Source of the DNA: Cladopsammia gracilis
Taxonomy: Eukaryota; Cnidaria; Anthozoa; Scleractinia; Dendrophylliidae
Length of the DNA: 64,000 bases
Assembly: GCA_022457155.1 (NCBI GenBank)
Contig: JAJGOT010000451.1
Location: forward strand, 310,001-374,000
Direction: 5' to 3'
The notes below the pieces were generated by a model. The model saw only the letters and a list, made by a program, of their open reading frames with translations. It was not told where the DNA came from and did no database searches. Of this stretch, positions 1-11,933 are shown piece by piece. A program made the translations under genes and the position numbers. The number at the start of each line of letters is the position of its first letter. Positions within the stretch are counted from its first letter, which is position 1.

Positions 1-62
1 CCTGAAGACCGTGTACCCGTGATTCCTTGCATCTTTTTAACGCTGTGAGTAGATTAACATGG

Positions 63-534
63 TAGTCTGGGAGCAAATGTAATCCCGTGGGAAGTTCGTG
101 CTGAAAGCAAGCACCTAGTGTAAAAGTGTTAGGGCTAGGGCCTAGTGAACATGAAAAGTTTTGGTGCCAGCTTTGAAAATTGCTCAGACGGATTTTAAGG
201 GGGGGTTAAATTTTGACCTATAAATCCCGGCGTGGAAACGAGGCTAAAACACAAAATGCCCCATAACTTTGTTAAAAATAGACGAAAACGCACCAAACTT
301 GCTCACATTATCAAGTATAATCCTCCTGGCAGATTTATGGTAATTTGCATAGGTCACGTGACCTTCAGCATGAAAACGAGGCTGGAACACAAAATCTATT
401 ATATCTCTGTCCAAAATAATCCCAAACACGCCAAACTTACTCACCTCAGCCAATTAGACATCTCGCATCGATTGATGTCACTTTGCAGTGTCACGTGACC
501 CCCAACATGAAAGCGAGGATGAACTACAAAATAT
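63..534 (+). repeat. Left TIR of the 4.8-kb transposon
   Basis: Matches the reverse complement of 4418-4895 across its length. It contains two related internal segments, each with a GTCACGTGACC-type palindrome (about 353 and 490), so the TIR itself carries a subrepeat. Confidence 0.75.
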
Positions 535-882
535 GTTATCGCTTCGTTTACAATGTCATTGTTCTAAGCCAAATGCATATTGGCCATTACACAGCAGATG
601 CATATCTGGTTATCCGTGTTTAGATACCTGATAAAAACTACAATTAATCGTTGTCACTTGATCCAAAGCATAGGAACGAGGCTAAGATAAATACTGTTCA
701 GGCTTCTCTGAATTAAGACTGTCCTTATCTTGCCAATTTTGCACACTATCAAGGGTGATACCGATTTATGGTACTGTTCCTACAATCAATGTCACATGTA
801 TAATGAAACAAGGATAGATGCTTTATATGTACAGTCATGAAAGTTTTATCTACATGTATATACATTGTTCCGTTATCCATTA

Positions 883-2845
883 CTACGGAATTTCCTGTTC
901 AGTTTCGTCTTCATCATACTCATTATCACTTTCAGCATACTCATTCTCGCAATCTTCAGAGCACAGGCAGAGGTAAGTACAAACAAGTCGAGCTTTTCGA
1001 CACTGACAACGGTTGTTGGAGCAACGGAACTTGGCGCACTTGCATCGGACGAGCTGTATAATCGCTTCTGGAGCTGGTGGAAGGTTTGTCATGACTGGTA
1101 CCCACTTTCCATCTTCATCTTGCCATCCATAGCCTTCTGGTGAGGGCTACACCGGGTTTGCTACATGATCATTGTTCCAAACAAGAAGTTGATAGTGCGC
1201 TCTCAGGATTGCTTGGTGAAGGGCAGCTTGTGTGGGCGGTAACCTCTCAGACTCAGCCTGATTTTTCCTAAAGAGAGACCATCTGAGGGCTTTGACAGTT
1301 TTGATGTCTGTCTTTGGTTGGTACATTCGACAAACTGTTCCACTCCACTTCTTGTGTCTTGGTCTGGCTGTTCCCCACAACCGAGGTTAGCAAGAGCTTG
1401 CAGGATAGGAGTGCTGGCAATATCAATTTCATCCCAGCAAGTGACCTTTCCCTTTCCAGAGAAACTCCCAGTAACATCTGCTCCGGTCAACGCATGAAAT
1501 GCTGGCAGTGCAGCCGTCTTAGTGGGCCCAAGGGCATCTACGATTGACTTCAAGTTAATAACTCTACGATTGCTGCCGGTCCCAGTAACAAAACAAGAGT
1601 TCGAGCACAAATCTGGATACCGTCGGAGAGCCAACACAAGAACATCAGTGTCAGGAGAATATATAGAGAGATGGGTAGCACCTTGGGCAGAGGCATCCAG
1701 GACGTGCAAAATTATCTTGGTGTCTGCTTCTTCTTGGGTACTTCGTTAATGCCTGACGTCTCTGTGCGTTGCCTCACATTCTGTTCCCCATGCCACAACG
1801 ACTTGTCTCCCATTAGTATTATCCTTCACTTTCTTTGCGAGAAATGTAGTAAGTTTATCTTTGGTCTTTGGATGAGCGAGAAGCTTCTTCATAGGGACCT
1901 TGGCAATGTGGGTAGAATCAGTGATGCGATAATAAATGGGATCATGGCCACCTTGTCGTTTGACTAGTGTTGCTGATTTCAGTGAGGATGGTACATCATA
2001 TCTGTCGAAGATTATGTGAAGCTCTTGTAAATCGTTATACTTTGCAAACAAGCGATTCGTGAAATGTTCAGCCAAGTCTCTACAGGTCTTGTTCCACTCT
2101 GGTTTGTCATGTGATTGGACCTCGGCCATACCATCAACGATTGCGACTTTGAAGCCTGCAGTGATTTCATGTGTATAAGTACTAGGGCCTCCTGCCTTCT
2201 CTAGGATATGCATAAAGGCACTCTTACAAGAACAGTGTAACACGGTACCATCTGGTGCAAACAAAGATCTTGGGACTACAGTGAACTCATATAAGCCAAC
2301 AGCCTCCTGGATGTCACTTTCTCGGCGGCTCTTGCACCCCATCGCCAAACAAGCAAACAGATTTCTGTCCTCTTTTAACTCAATGATCTTGTCTTCAGCT
2401 TTGACTTTGATGACCTTAGCACTCGTTTTCCAGCTAAGAAGATTGCGCTTCTTTACAGGAGCCCAGAGGTTGATCTTTCCTGTCTTGATCCTATCTTCTA
2501 CGAAAGACTTGAAGAGTTTTCTTCCTTCTTCACCCTGATTAACAAGATCTTTCTTGGTTTTCTCGCTCATCACAACTTTTGTGACCAAGTTGTACAGATC
2601 GGTGTTGGTGTTCAGGTCTGGTGAAAAGGAATTGGTGAAGATCTTGATCGTCTAGCTTCATTTGGCCCTCTAACCTCTCTATCAAACCTCTCTTTCGCCC
2701 TTTTGATCTTTCCTGAGTGGGTGGTTTCTTGGTAGCACGACCTATGCCAAGTCGCTTTTTCTTGAAGTTCTTCTAGTGGTAGAACTTTCAAAGCAAGCCA
2801 CAATGTTTTCCGAGTTGATGTCCTCATATTTTGAACGTTCTTCAA
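883..2845 (-). pseudogene. Decayed transposon protein with SPDTDVLVL motif and Cys-rich tail
   Basis: Read on the minus strand, the pieces 2845-2612, 2588-1746, 1709-1203, 1380-1147 and 1092-883 form one protein in order. At least two frameshifts interrupt it, plus in-frame stops near 1746 (TAA) and 1145 (TAG). The middle part has an acidic run, EEADTK, then SPDTDVLVLALRRYP and ALPAFHALTGAD. This resembles a PIN/FEN-type nuclease fold that I know only as a recurrent uncharacterised protein in cnidarian and fish genomes. The C-terminus is rich in cysteine pairs (CKCAKFRCSNNRCQCRKARL). The location inside 470-bp TIRs suggests it is the element's own enzyme. Function is not established. Confidence 0.55.
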
Positions 2846-2849
2846 TGGC

Positions 2850-4417
2850 TTCTAAAAGCTTTTGATGGGAAGTTGGATTTTCAACAAGATAAGTCATACT
2901 ACAAACACTGTGATGTCTGTAAGTACAACATGGCGGACATCCAAAAAGATGATAATTACCGCTGACCTACATTTCAGGCTCACAAGAACCCAGGTCCCCA
3001 AGGTTAGGAAACCACAGGAATTTGTGGAAAATAGGATTTTAAAAGTTACTTTCTAGATGGCCGAATTAAGTTAAGTAACCCACATGAAAGAGATGTTAAA
3101 AACAGCTTAACAGCTTTTGGGGGCCGGCAAAAGTCTTTCATACAAATAACTGTATATGCAAAGACCACCGTAACGAGATAGAAGCACCGGATCCTGTAAT
3201 AAAGGATCTAATCAGCTATAAAATAATAAAACGATTTGATATAAAAAGCAAGGCTGATAAACGGTAAAAAAAGACCCTGAAGAAGAAAGGCTGTGCCATT
3301 CGAAATATTGGATTTTTAACAAATATAGTCGTTTCCGTACCGTTTATCACCCTTGCTTTTTATATCAAAAAGACTTTCATGCGAATTTTCGCTACTGAAA
3401 AGTCTTTTCAATTTGTTTTCTTTCCGTTTGGCATACCTAGAGCTCCCGTGATTTTCCTGAGAAAAAGGAACAGAAAAAAGTTTAATGATATTTTAGCATA
3501 AAATAATAGTTAATGTAAGAAAGCAACATCAAATCTGAGCCCGCAATCACCTCTGTGGCCTCTTCTCACATGTTGCTCCTTATTTGGCACTTGTCTTCCT
3601 TATTTGGCTTAAGTCAATCAAACAGGTTAAATTATGTGACCTTTCTCAATCACCCTCATCTCAGAAGGCTGCAAGTTTCCCCGCAGCAAAATTGATCCCT
3701 CCCGCCCTCCCATACTTATTTATTGTCTCTGCTATAATTGCTCTGTTGCTTAGACCTTAGTCGCTTACTAAGTTTGATTGATGGAAAACTTTTACTCATT
3801 AAGTCTTATCAATAAATTAAGGGCGGGGAATTGCTGCCTGCGGCACCCCTTCAGCCCTGTGCTGAAGCCCCGTCAGGGAGGGGGCATACGATACTTGCTG
3901 GACTGGGTTAACTTGGCCCCAGGACATTACCCCAGCGTCGGTGCCCGCCTTGCAGTACAGGCATGAGGCACCCCCTCGGCATGGCGCCATGTGCCGAGGC
4001 CCCTCATCCGGTGGGTTTATCCGGTCGGTGGGTTCTATCCGAGCCTTGCCAGTATATTCCCTGCCCAATTTACGCCCACAAATGAGTGTCTTTTATTGCG
4101 TGTCGAAACATTAACCGCCAGTTTTTGGAGAGTCTCCTTGTTGCTTTGTAAGCCTACATTTTGCTCATTAACATAAAAATCCTAAACCACGAAACAACTT
4201 AAAAACCATCATAAAATCGAAGCTATTACTTCATATTATAGTTATATATTATAGTTATATTATAAGGCATTTACACGAATGTTTTGAGATATTTCTTTAT
4301 TTAAATTACTGTACTTCATATAGTTTTAATACGTTGTAGTTCATATAGCATTTTAATGCTATACAAACTACAGCTTATTAATGCTCATGATGTGATCACC
4401 TATGAAGTAATAAGATA
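2850..4417. other. Non-coding interior of the transposon
   Basis: No gene recognised. A small inverted repeat lies at about 3232-3371 (arms around AGCAAGGCTGATAAACGG). A GC-rich block at about 3820-4070 contains short hairpins (for example CTTCAGCCCTGTGCTGAAG) and stands out against the AT-rich surroundings. It could be a small nested insertion. I found no tRNA or snRNA fold in it. Confidence 0.4.
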
Positions 4418-4895
4418 TTTTAAAATACAGCCTCGCTTTCATGTTGGGCGTCACGTGACACTGCAAAGTGACATCAATCGATGCGAGATGTCTTATTGGC
4501 TGGGATGAGTAGGTTTGGCGTGTTTGGGATTATTTTGGACAGAGATATAATAGATTTTGTGTTCCAGCCTCGTTTTCATGCTTACGGTCACGTGACCTCC
4601 GCTAATTACCATAAATCAGCCAGGAGGATTATACTTGATAATGTGAGCAAGTTTCGTGCATTTTTGTCTATTTTTAACAAAGTTATGGGGTATTATGTGT
4701 TTTAGCCTCGTTTCCATGCCGGGATTTATAGGGCAAAAGTTAACCCCCCCCTTAAAATCCGTCTGAGCAATTTTCAAAGCTGGCACCAAAACTTTTCATG
4801 TTCACTAGGCTCTAGTGAACACTTTTACACTAGGTGCTTGCTTTCAGCACGAACTTCCCACGGGACCTTATTTTATGACATTTGCTCCCAGACTA
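4418..4895 (-). repeat. Right TIR of the 4.8-kb transposon
   Basis: Reverse complement of 63-534. It ends GCTCCCAGACTA at 4895 and has a short indel relative to the left copy near 4868-4880. Confidence 0.75.
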
Positions 4896-6452
4896 TGGGT
4901 GTCAAGGAGCGTTCAGAATATTAATGAATGGCTCTTCTAGGTTTTGCAAAAGGAACAGGAGGGGTGGGAATCTCATATATTTCTCACTTCGTTTGTTTAT
5001 ATAATTTCAATTATACTAACAGGTCGCTTCGCGGCCCTGGCATAATTGGGATTATATTACACAAGCTCTGTTCGAAATAAATGAGAAAACATCAGGTACA
5101 GTTCAACGCCCTGAAACTTTGTACCAATGTAAGAGGGGTTGGACATAGACCAAGTCAGAGTAATATATATAGATAGGCTGAGCCTAACAGCGTTGCTCTT
5201 TGAACAGAAAGCCGATGATAAACTTAACTGAGGTGAAAGGTCGGAAGCACAAGAATAAAATTATTGACGACGGGGCTATTTTTTAATTTTAGCACTTCTC
5301 AAAAACAGACTTACGCGACCGTAAGTCTGTTTTTTTGCACAGTACATTTAGACCGTACAAAAGTTCACAAAAAAACTTCTTCTCCGTCTAGAATAACTAG
5401 TACAACTAATTTACAAATAAAATACGCCTGTTGTTTATAAAAAAAATTGTCCGAGAAACTGATTTGGAAATCAAAATTGCCAAAAAATACACAAACATAT
5501 TTGCATAAGACTACGCGAGTGAAGTTTAGAACTATAAAATCCAAGTCTTGTTTTGTTTACATAAAATCGCTTTTCAACCAATGTAATGTAATGTAATGTA
5601 ACCATGTAATGTAATGTAACCATGTAATGTAATGTAATGTAACCAATGTAATGAATGAACAAACACATAAAAATGGACAACACAATCTTCTTTCGAAAAA
5701 TTTTATTCAAATCTCCATAAGTTTAAGTTTAAAAGCAAAACGCGAACCATTTAAGCTTATAGCTTATCAAGTTCGAGATGTCTCCGATGAAAGAAATCAA
5801 AACAACTGAATTTAATTGAGCACGTTTTATAAACAATTCTCCAAAGCTAGCGAGAACACAAAGAAAAAATCAATCGCAGATTGATATTAACATAAATTCC
5901 TATCGAAAAGTGTATTTTGTTTTACCTTTAAGTCCCTCCACTGCTTGGAAATTCTTTAAATCTTCGCTTCTTCAGTTCTGAAACCCGAAGTGACCAATAT
6001 CTCCTCGCATTGCTCCCATCCTCGAAGCAAGATTTTATCCCTGAAAGCTCTTCTTTTTCCACTAAAGCGGCTTCTGAGTATCCATTAACTAGTATCCCTG
6101 TCTTGAGTAGCAAACCGCAAAAAAATGCAGAAGAATAACGACTTTAATTTAAACGGTTTTCTCCGCTAAACACAGCAAAACATCAAAAGTGTTTTCCCAG
6201 GTGACGCGAAAATGGCAAAGATCCCGTTGTTGTGTGGCACCATACGCCCATGTTTTGCGACGGTATACGCGCCCACAAGTTAGCCCTGCGCGTACGCCGG
6301 GCACATGACGCGCTCGCGAAACATTCCGCTAGCCATGACCATGAAAAATGACGGGCATGGGTTCTATGGTTCTCTGGTTCTATGAGTATGGGGCTCCGCG
6401 CGGGCCTTCGGCCCGCAGAGCTCCGCTAATAACTTCGAAACAAAACACATTT
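4896..6452. other. Intergenic, nothing recognised
   Basis: AT-rich DNA without a supportable gene. It contains a microsatellite at 5580-5655 and a GC hairpin at 6400-6416 (GCGGGCC, loop TTC, GGCCCGC). Confidence 0.5.
5580..5655. repeat. Microsatellite, unit AATGT
   Basis: Repeated ATGTA/ATGTAATGTAACC units, interrupted by AACC every few copies. Confidence 0.85.
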
Positions 6453-7125
6453 TTATTGTAATAGAGCATGACCATAATAGGACTTGAATACAGGCTTGTA
6501 GTGGAACTGTTGAAAAGTACTAATACTGGACCAGTCAGCCATCTTCATAACATCATGGAGAGGGGCATTGTTGTTGGCCGCCGCAGTTGTTGAGGCTCCT
6601 CGGACGGAGTCAGCCTTAAAAAACTCAGTTTTGATGCCTGCATTCTTAAGAGTCATACGCAGCCAACGCCCTAGGGTAGCTGAAGAAATTGGTTTGTGTG
6701 GTTTGATATGAGATAAATAACGGATCTGGTTTGGACGGTGGGCAAACTGGACGCAAGTTTCTGGAACTCTTAAGATAACAACGTAAAGTGTCAACAGGAC
6801 AGAGTTTAGCATTGTACGGAAAAGACGCAAAGAAAGCTTTTAATAGGCAATTGTTCTGAAGAACTGCATTTCCTTGAAGAGGTTAGTGTAAAGGCAACTT
6901 CTTCAGGAAGGACACGGCAATGTCGAAGGTCCAACTTGCTGAGGGATGATACCCGTTCGGGGTACGAAAGGTCAAACAGGGTAGCCAACTTGAGGGATAG
7001 CTGTTTTAAATTTAATAGCTTAGGCTTTCCAAGGGTGACCAAATACTTCGTTACCAGCTGAATATCCCAGGTGTGAGAATATCTAGGTTTTGGAGGACGG
7101 ATGTTAAGCATTCCGTTCAAGAGTT
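6453..7125 (-). pseudogene. Tyrosine recombinase relic (DIRS/Crypton-like)
   Basis: Two overlapping minus-strand reading frames (7147-6806 and 6830-6453) together give one protein, separated by a frameshift near 6806-6830. The C-terminal piece shows the tyrosine-recombinase signature seen in DIRS-like and Crypton elements: KADSVRGASTTAAANN (catalytic Arg box), DVMKMADWS, and FHYKP with the candidate nucleophile Tyr. The upstream piece has the LATLFDLSYPERVSSLSKLD segment typical of the N-terminal part of this catalytic domain. No RT or RNase H partner is visible, so the element is truncated. The frame ends abruptly at the Polinton fragment that starts at 7133. Confidence 0.65.
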
Positions 7126-7132
7126 TCAACAT

Positions 7133-7467
7133 ATGCCTAGAAAACATAGTCCATTTATTATAAATCTTGATTCATATAAAAATGTTGGAACTCATTGGGT
7201 TTGGTGTGTTCCATCTCATGATAATAAGTTTCTATGGTATTTTGATAGTTTTGGAATGGGTTATCCTGAAGAATTTAAAAGTGGCGGAAAACAAATAATT
7301 TACAATACAAGTCAGTGTCAAGACATTAAAAGTGTCCTTTGTGGTTATTATTGTCTATATTTTCTTCATCAATGGTCTTTCAAAAATATTTTTATGATAT
7401 ATTGAAACCATTCAGTTTAACTGATACAATGTTCAATGAAAACTTCATAAAAGAATATTTTCTCTAA
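7133..7467 (+). pseudogene. Adenain-like protease fragment from a second Polinton
   Basis: The residues align with the protease at 52,396-52,836: HSPFIINLDS, GTHWVWC (catalytic His), YFDSFGMGYPEEF (catalytic Asp) and VLCGYYCLYFLHQW (catalytic Cys). The N-terminal third is missing because the sequence joins the recombinase relic at about 7130. A one-base shift near 7378 moves the C-terminus out of frame, after which the family tail resumes until the stop at 7465-7467. It is followed by the same two genes as in the large element, so it is a piece of a related but clearly diverged Polinton. Confidence 0.75.
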
Positions 7468-7469
7468 AA

Positions 7470-7595
7470 ATGGAATCGTATTGTGTGAAAGAAAAAAGAA
7501 AAACTGGATGTGTTGAGCCATCTGGTTATCAAACAGCAAAAAATGGAAGACTGTTGTTTTTCTGCAAATGCGCAAGCTGTGGATCGGGCTTTTAA
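7470..7595 (+). CDS. DUF5679-like small zinc-binding protein, second Polinton copy
   Basis: A 41-residue protein starting MESYCVKEKRKTGC, with a CKCASCG cysteine cluster near the C-terminus. It is homologous to the 49-residue protein at 52,839-52,988 and shows the YCVK...NGR...CxxCG pattern of DUF5679 zinc ribbons known from large DNA viruses and Polintons. It begins at a TAAAAATG motif directly after the protease stop. Its own stop overlaps the next start in a TAAATG hexamer. It lies in a 0.6-kb orphan fragment, so expression is doubtful. Confidence 0.6.
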   Translation: MESYCVKEKRKTGCVEPSGYQTAKNGRLLFFCKCASCGSGF

Positions 7596-7745
7596 ATGGC
7601 TATGGAAGGTCTGACTATGCATGCTATTCCTTGGTTAGGACAAAAAGCTGTTGAAATGGGTCGTTATGGAGCAAGTGAACTGTTGAGAAATAAAAACGCT
7701 CAGAAAAAAGCATTGGATTATGCTTTAGACAAAGCAAAACCATGA
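7596..7745 (+). pseudogene. N-terminal fragment of the Polinton phospholipase-type virion protein
   Basis: A 49-residue open frame aligned to the start of the PLA2-type protein at 53,003-53,644: IPWLGQKAVEMGRYGASELL, then NKNAQKKALDYALDKAKP, then a stop. The PLA2 catalytic part is absent. It is informative because it shows a clear ATG at the start of this gene (within TAAATG), which the copy in the large element lacks. Confidence 0.6.
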
Positions 7746-8454
7746 GAAAGTTAATGAAGTTCGTCGCGTCTGTTGATTCCAGATGGTTTGAGCGTCTTTG
7801 CTTTGCCTATAAGGTATGCTTCACGTGATTTTCGTACAGAATCTTTACTATTACGTATCAATTCCAGTGGTATAAGTTGCATATCCTTAGTAGAGTTTCC
7901 CGGTAGATTAAAGTGTTGTGACAAAGGAGTAGGACAGCTGAGATGATCTGGATTCTCCGATGTATTGACACGGTATATTACGTTTTAAACATTTTTTAGA
8001 TTGGATCATATATATCAGGTTTTTAGAATTACATGTTATGTAATTATAAATAAAACGTTACTTTTTCATAGTAAAAAAAAGTGTATTTCTTTTCACGTAA
8101 ATAAGAAGCAAAAGACTGCGAACGAAAATGCTGCTGGTATACGTAGGATCTGGAGAAGATCTAGTCAGCCAAAAATAGAGATAAAATCGAAGTATAAAGC
8201 AAGGCTGATACTACGTAGAACATTTAACGTGACAACAACATGACAGAGCCCAAACTGAAAGCCAAAATGCAACCGTGGACAGCTGTTTCGACCTCTCGTC
8301 AGCACGGTGTAGCAGCAAAAAAAAATAAAAAACTAGCGCGAACGCCAATTCTCTACCAAATCGCACGTGGTGATGGCCATAGATGAGCTCAAATTCAAAC
8401 GTTTGCCAATTGACCCACGTCACGGCGGCGCGTGACCATGAACAATAGGCAATT
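7746..8454. other. Repeat-derived intergenic DNA
   Basis: No gene. 8107-8212 is a diverged direct repeat of 9534-9646. 8205-8300 is the reverse complement of about 9890-10,020. These are probably the ends of a 1.8-kb composite foldback element. Confidence 0.5.
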
Positions 8455-8646
8455 AACAAATCGACCGCATTTTTCCATGGTCTATACTCTCATCGACCAT
8501 AGAAATGACGTCATAAAATGTTCAAAACTCAAGTGGAACCACGAGCCGTTAGGCGAGTGGTTTCACTGCCAAGTTTTGAACATTTTATGGCGTCATTTCT
8601 ATGGTCGATGAGAGTATAGATCATGGAAAAATGCGGTCGATTTGTT
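8455..8646. mobile_element. 192-bp foldback MITE
   Basis: Near-perfect arms of about 75-80 bp (AACAAATCGACCGC... inverted at 8635-8646). The arm contains a perfect CRE octamer, TGACGTCA, at 8506-8513. A partial third copy of the arm lies at about 9300-9345. Confidence 0.7.
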
Positions 8647-9684
8647 TTTTACAATAACAAACTTGAATAACTGCGAGCGCCGAGCGAACGAGTTTGCGGG
8701 AATCATTTTAGTAAATCAAGATAAACAACCAGTATAAACACTGACAAACTGCTGCAAAATGTTTTTTACGTCGGGAATAATTAAAGCCTTACCTTTTTAT
8801 GTGTATAAATTATGTAACGAAAAAGGCTCACACAAAAATTCTCTTCAGCTTAAATCATCGCTAGAATCTTTTAATATAAATTTTAACACAGCAAAACAAA
8901 GCCGTTATTCGGCAAATTTTAGAGAACCGCGCTCGGCGATAATAATAACCTCACACAAAGTCAAATATAAAATTGCTAGACACAGTTTACAAAGCTAACC
9001 TTTTTCAAATTTGAAATATCTTCGAATAATCAGATGAATCTTTGCTCCAAGTTGTTTTCGGCTCTTTCGGGCACCGGCGACTGATTCCGTGGATTTTCCC
9101 GTGAAAATACGACAAGTTGTTTGTCCTTTTTGCGTCGCACTTAATTCCAGGCAAGTTTAGCTGATTGTAAATTAAATTTAACTGACGAGAGAGCATTCTT
9201 TTCATTGAAGAATTCCACTTTTAAGTGCAATTTTCACTGTTTGAAGAACCCGTAGCGCCAAAAGTTTGACAAAACTCACCGCGTTGCGTTACCTGTTACG
9301 TCATTTTCATGGTCTATACTCTCATCGACCATAGAAATGAGCCAATCAGCGCGCGGGAATTCACACAGTTATTGTAAAAAGAAGTTTCAAATATCATGTC
9401 GCTGTCGCAATAAAGAAAGTGAGCAAAGACAGAACCATCCCTCAGCGAATACATTGCCAATGACATGCAAAACATATAAGCAGCATTTCGGATCTGAAAA
9501 GATCTACGGTCCCAAAATAAGACAAGTAAATAAGAGGCAAAGGACCGCGAACGAAAATGCTGCTGATGTGCGTAGGATCTGGAGAAGATCTGATCAGCCA
9601 AAAATAGAGATAAAATCAAAGGACTCAAAGTATAAAGCAACGCTGAGCTCATGCGTGGTCATCACCACCTGCGATTTTGTAGAG

Positions 9685-9873
9685 AATAGGCCATTTGCAC
9701 GATGACGTCATTTGACTACTACTACCAGAATTCATTTCGTTTTTCCTTTCTTATTTAAATTTTGTAATCCCAGTGCGGTTTAAACAACAATAGCCCTAAT
9801 TTGCCTACAAAACAAAAACCTGAAGGATTCTGGTAGTAGTAGTCAAATGATGTCATCGTGCAAATGGCCTATT
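9685..9873. mobile_element. MITE family A, copy 1
   Basis: 189 bp with arms starting AATAGGCCATTTGCACGATG, and a second copy at 10,828-11,017 in the opposite orientation. Probable TA target duplication. Carries TGACGTCA at 9703-9710. Confidence 0.75.
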
Positions 9874-10827
9874 GACGTTCGCGCCGCTACACCGTGCTGA
9901 CAAGACCCAACTAGGTCGAAACAGCTGTCCGCGGTTGCATTTTGGCTTTCAGTTTGGGTTCTATCATGTCGTTGTCACGTTAAATGTTCTACGTAGTATC
10001 AGCCTTGCTTTATACTTTGATTGTATTTCTTTTGAATAAACTGACAGGTCAAACAGCATAAATGGTTGTATCTGAAAGCGTCTGCTGGAGGCATTGTCTC
10101 ATAAGGTCTGGAAACCCAGATCCAGCCATTCTCAACGGTTTGTTGCAGTGACCGTGCATTCCAAATTTTCTTTTGATAAAGTTTTTATAGGGTATATTAG
10201 GGATATAAAGGATACATGAAGTACCTAAGGTGTCATTGGGTGTTCGGTGTCCGCTGACCTAAAACGCATGGGCTCTGGAATGAATTATGTAAAATAATTT
10301 TTTACACATTTTTAGGTATTTTTTGATGGGGAGATGCGAATATCTTTTGGGGGTTTGAAAAAGGCGATATGGACACTTTTGCTAACTTTTTTATAAAAAC
10401 CGTAGTATAACGTTCTCGATTTTGTGACAAACAATTGTATCGATTCCATTTCCATGTTTGGGGGTTAGGTTCTACGCCGTCTAATTATTGTTTAGGTCAA
10501 AAACTGTGGCCTCATTCGTCACTCGCCGTCGTTAATATATCATATACCCGCTATCGACTTCCTCCCAATTCATGAAGACATGCCATACTGTCGTGCTATA
10601 AATAGGACAAAACACAAAGTGTCACATCCCCAAACATCCCAATTTCGAACGCACTCATAATCTTTAAATATACTAGTCTAACATTTATGCGAAGCCGCAT
10701 TTTCCAATGTTCAGTATTTCAACAGTTTTGTTGTTAAAACGTTTGCCAAAAACCGTAAATAAAATATGAGTCGAGTTCCTGTTTTGAGCTTTTAACAAAA
10801 TGCGCAACAAGAAACTGGATCATGGTG
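9874..10827. other. Intergenic, nothing recognised
   Basis: Includes the right TIR of the composite element (to 10,020). A ~40-bp segment at about 10,101-10,142 recurs inverted near 29,478-29,522. No gene seen. Confidence 0.5.
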
Positions 10828-11017
10828 AATAGGCCATTTGCACGATGACGTCATATGACTACAACTACCAGAATCCTTCAGTATTTTGTTTTGTAGTGCA
10901 AATTAGGGCTATTGTTATTTAAACCGCACAGGGATTACAAAATTTAAATAAGAAAGGAAAAACAAAATGAATTCTGGTAGTTGTAGTAAAATGACGCCAT
11001 CGTGCAAATGGCCTATT
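10828..11017. mobile_element. MITE family A, copy 2
   Basis: 190 bp, inverted relative to the copy at 9685-9873. TIR AATAGGCCATTTGCACGATG. Perfect TGACGTCA at 10,846-10,853. Confidence 0.75.
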
Positions 11018-11933
11018 AACTGTGTAATTTCAATAGTTGACAACTATTTACCGAAGTGGAAGTGGCCATACCGAGCCGCGAAGCGGCGAGGTAAACATTC
11101 ACCACTGTTTCTCAAAACTAAGATGCAACAGAGATATTATAGGGTTAGGGTTAGAAAAACTCACCCCTTCGTTGTGCACCTGGTAAAATTTTCACGCGGC
11201 CAAGTTAAACGAAATTCGGCTAAGATGGTTTTTAAAAACCATCAAAAAAGTAATAAAACACTTTTTGGCGAGCAAGCTGAACCAGAAATTCATCTTTACT
11301 TGGAATGGTATATGTATTGGACGGAATGTTATCCATTTTCTCACTCATATAACTGTAGCCTGGTTTTCATCAGCAACACAAGCACAGGTGCTAGCAGAAA
11401 AGTTTCGGCTCATCCTCGGTGCAAGAACCTGTCAAATTCACAAGTGACGTAAAACAAAGAAAACAAAAGGCATAAAACAATAGAGTCAATTGCATGGGAA
11501 TCCAATACCACAAAGGTAAGAAAACAAAGGAAAACGTCACAGGTTCTTACACCGAGGTAAACCCAAAGTTTCGCCTCAAGTTAAAATGAACATTATGCTA
11601 GCGTTTAAATATTTGCGTAGCTGGTGGAAATCAGCTCAACACTGAACGAGAACTAGTGAATATGCTTATAGAGCGGTTTTACTGAACCTGTGAAACACTA
11701 TCTAACAATTAGTGTGTGATAGTCCAAATTAAACAAAAGAAAACAATGGAATTATAGTCTCATAGTGCGTAATATTCTACCGACTGTTTCACGGGTTAAG
11801 TAAAATCACTCTAGTAAGAAAAATAAAAAGTTTATCCTACTGGCTCTTTGAATTAAGAAGTGCTTAGGTCATAGTTAAACATCGATGGCATTTATTAACG
11901 ACATTCCTTCGTATTTGCGACGTTCCCTCTTCA
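11018..11933. other. Intergenic, nothing recognised
   Basis: No convincing gene. The longest open frames have no recognisable domain and no splice context. Confidence 0.4.

Larger units (their letters stand above)
63..4895. mobile_element. DNA transposon with ~470-bp TIRs, superfamily not recognised
   Basis: The sequence at 63-534 recurs as its reverse complement at 4418-4895, with small indels. Both outer ends read TAGTCTGGGAGC when read inward. Flanking TA on each side may be a target duplication or part of the TIR. A decayed minus-strand protein gene lies inside at 883-2845. This is a standard autonomous cut-and-paste layout (TIR, gene, TIR). I could not assign the superfamily from termini or protein. 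Confidence 0.7.
8205..10020. mobile_element. Composite foldback element, non-coding
   Basis: The ends are inverted repeats of roughly 100-130 bp (8205-8300 against 9890-10,020), both containing a CAAGGCTGATACTACG-type core. Nested inside are a 192-bp foldback (8455-8646) and a 189-bp MITE (9685-9873). No transposase seen. Confidence 0.5.

Noticed and set aside
3820..4070. snRNA or tRNA gene in the GC-rich block
   Set aside because: No cloverleaf, no A/B boxes, and no match to snRNA landmarks that I could recognise.
5580..5655. Telomere-like short repeat
   Set aside because: Unit is AATGT/AACC, not TTAGGG, and it is short and interstitial.
5928..6113. Possible minus-strand exon with a GGTAAAAC donor-like end
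   Set aside because: No recognised domain, no supporting neighbouring exon, and a stop right at the border.
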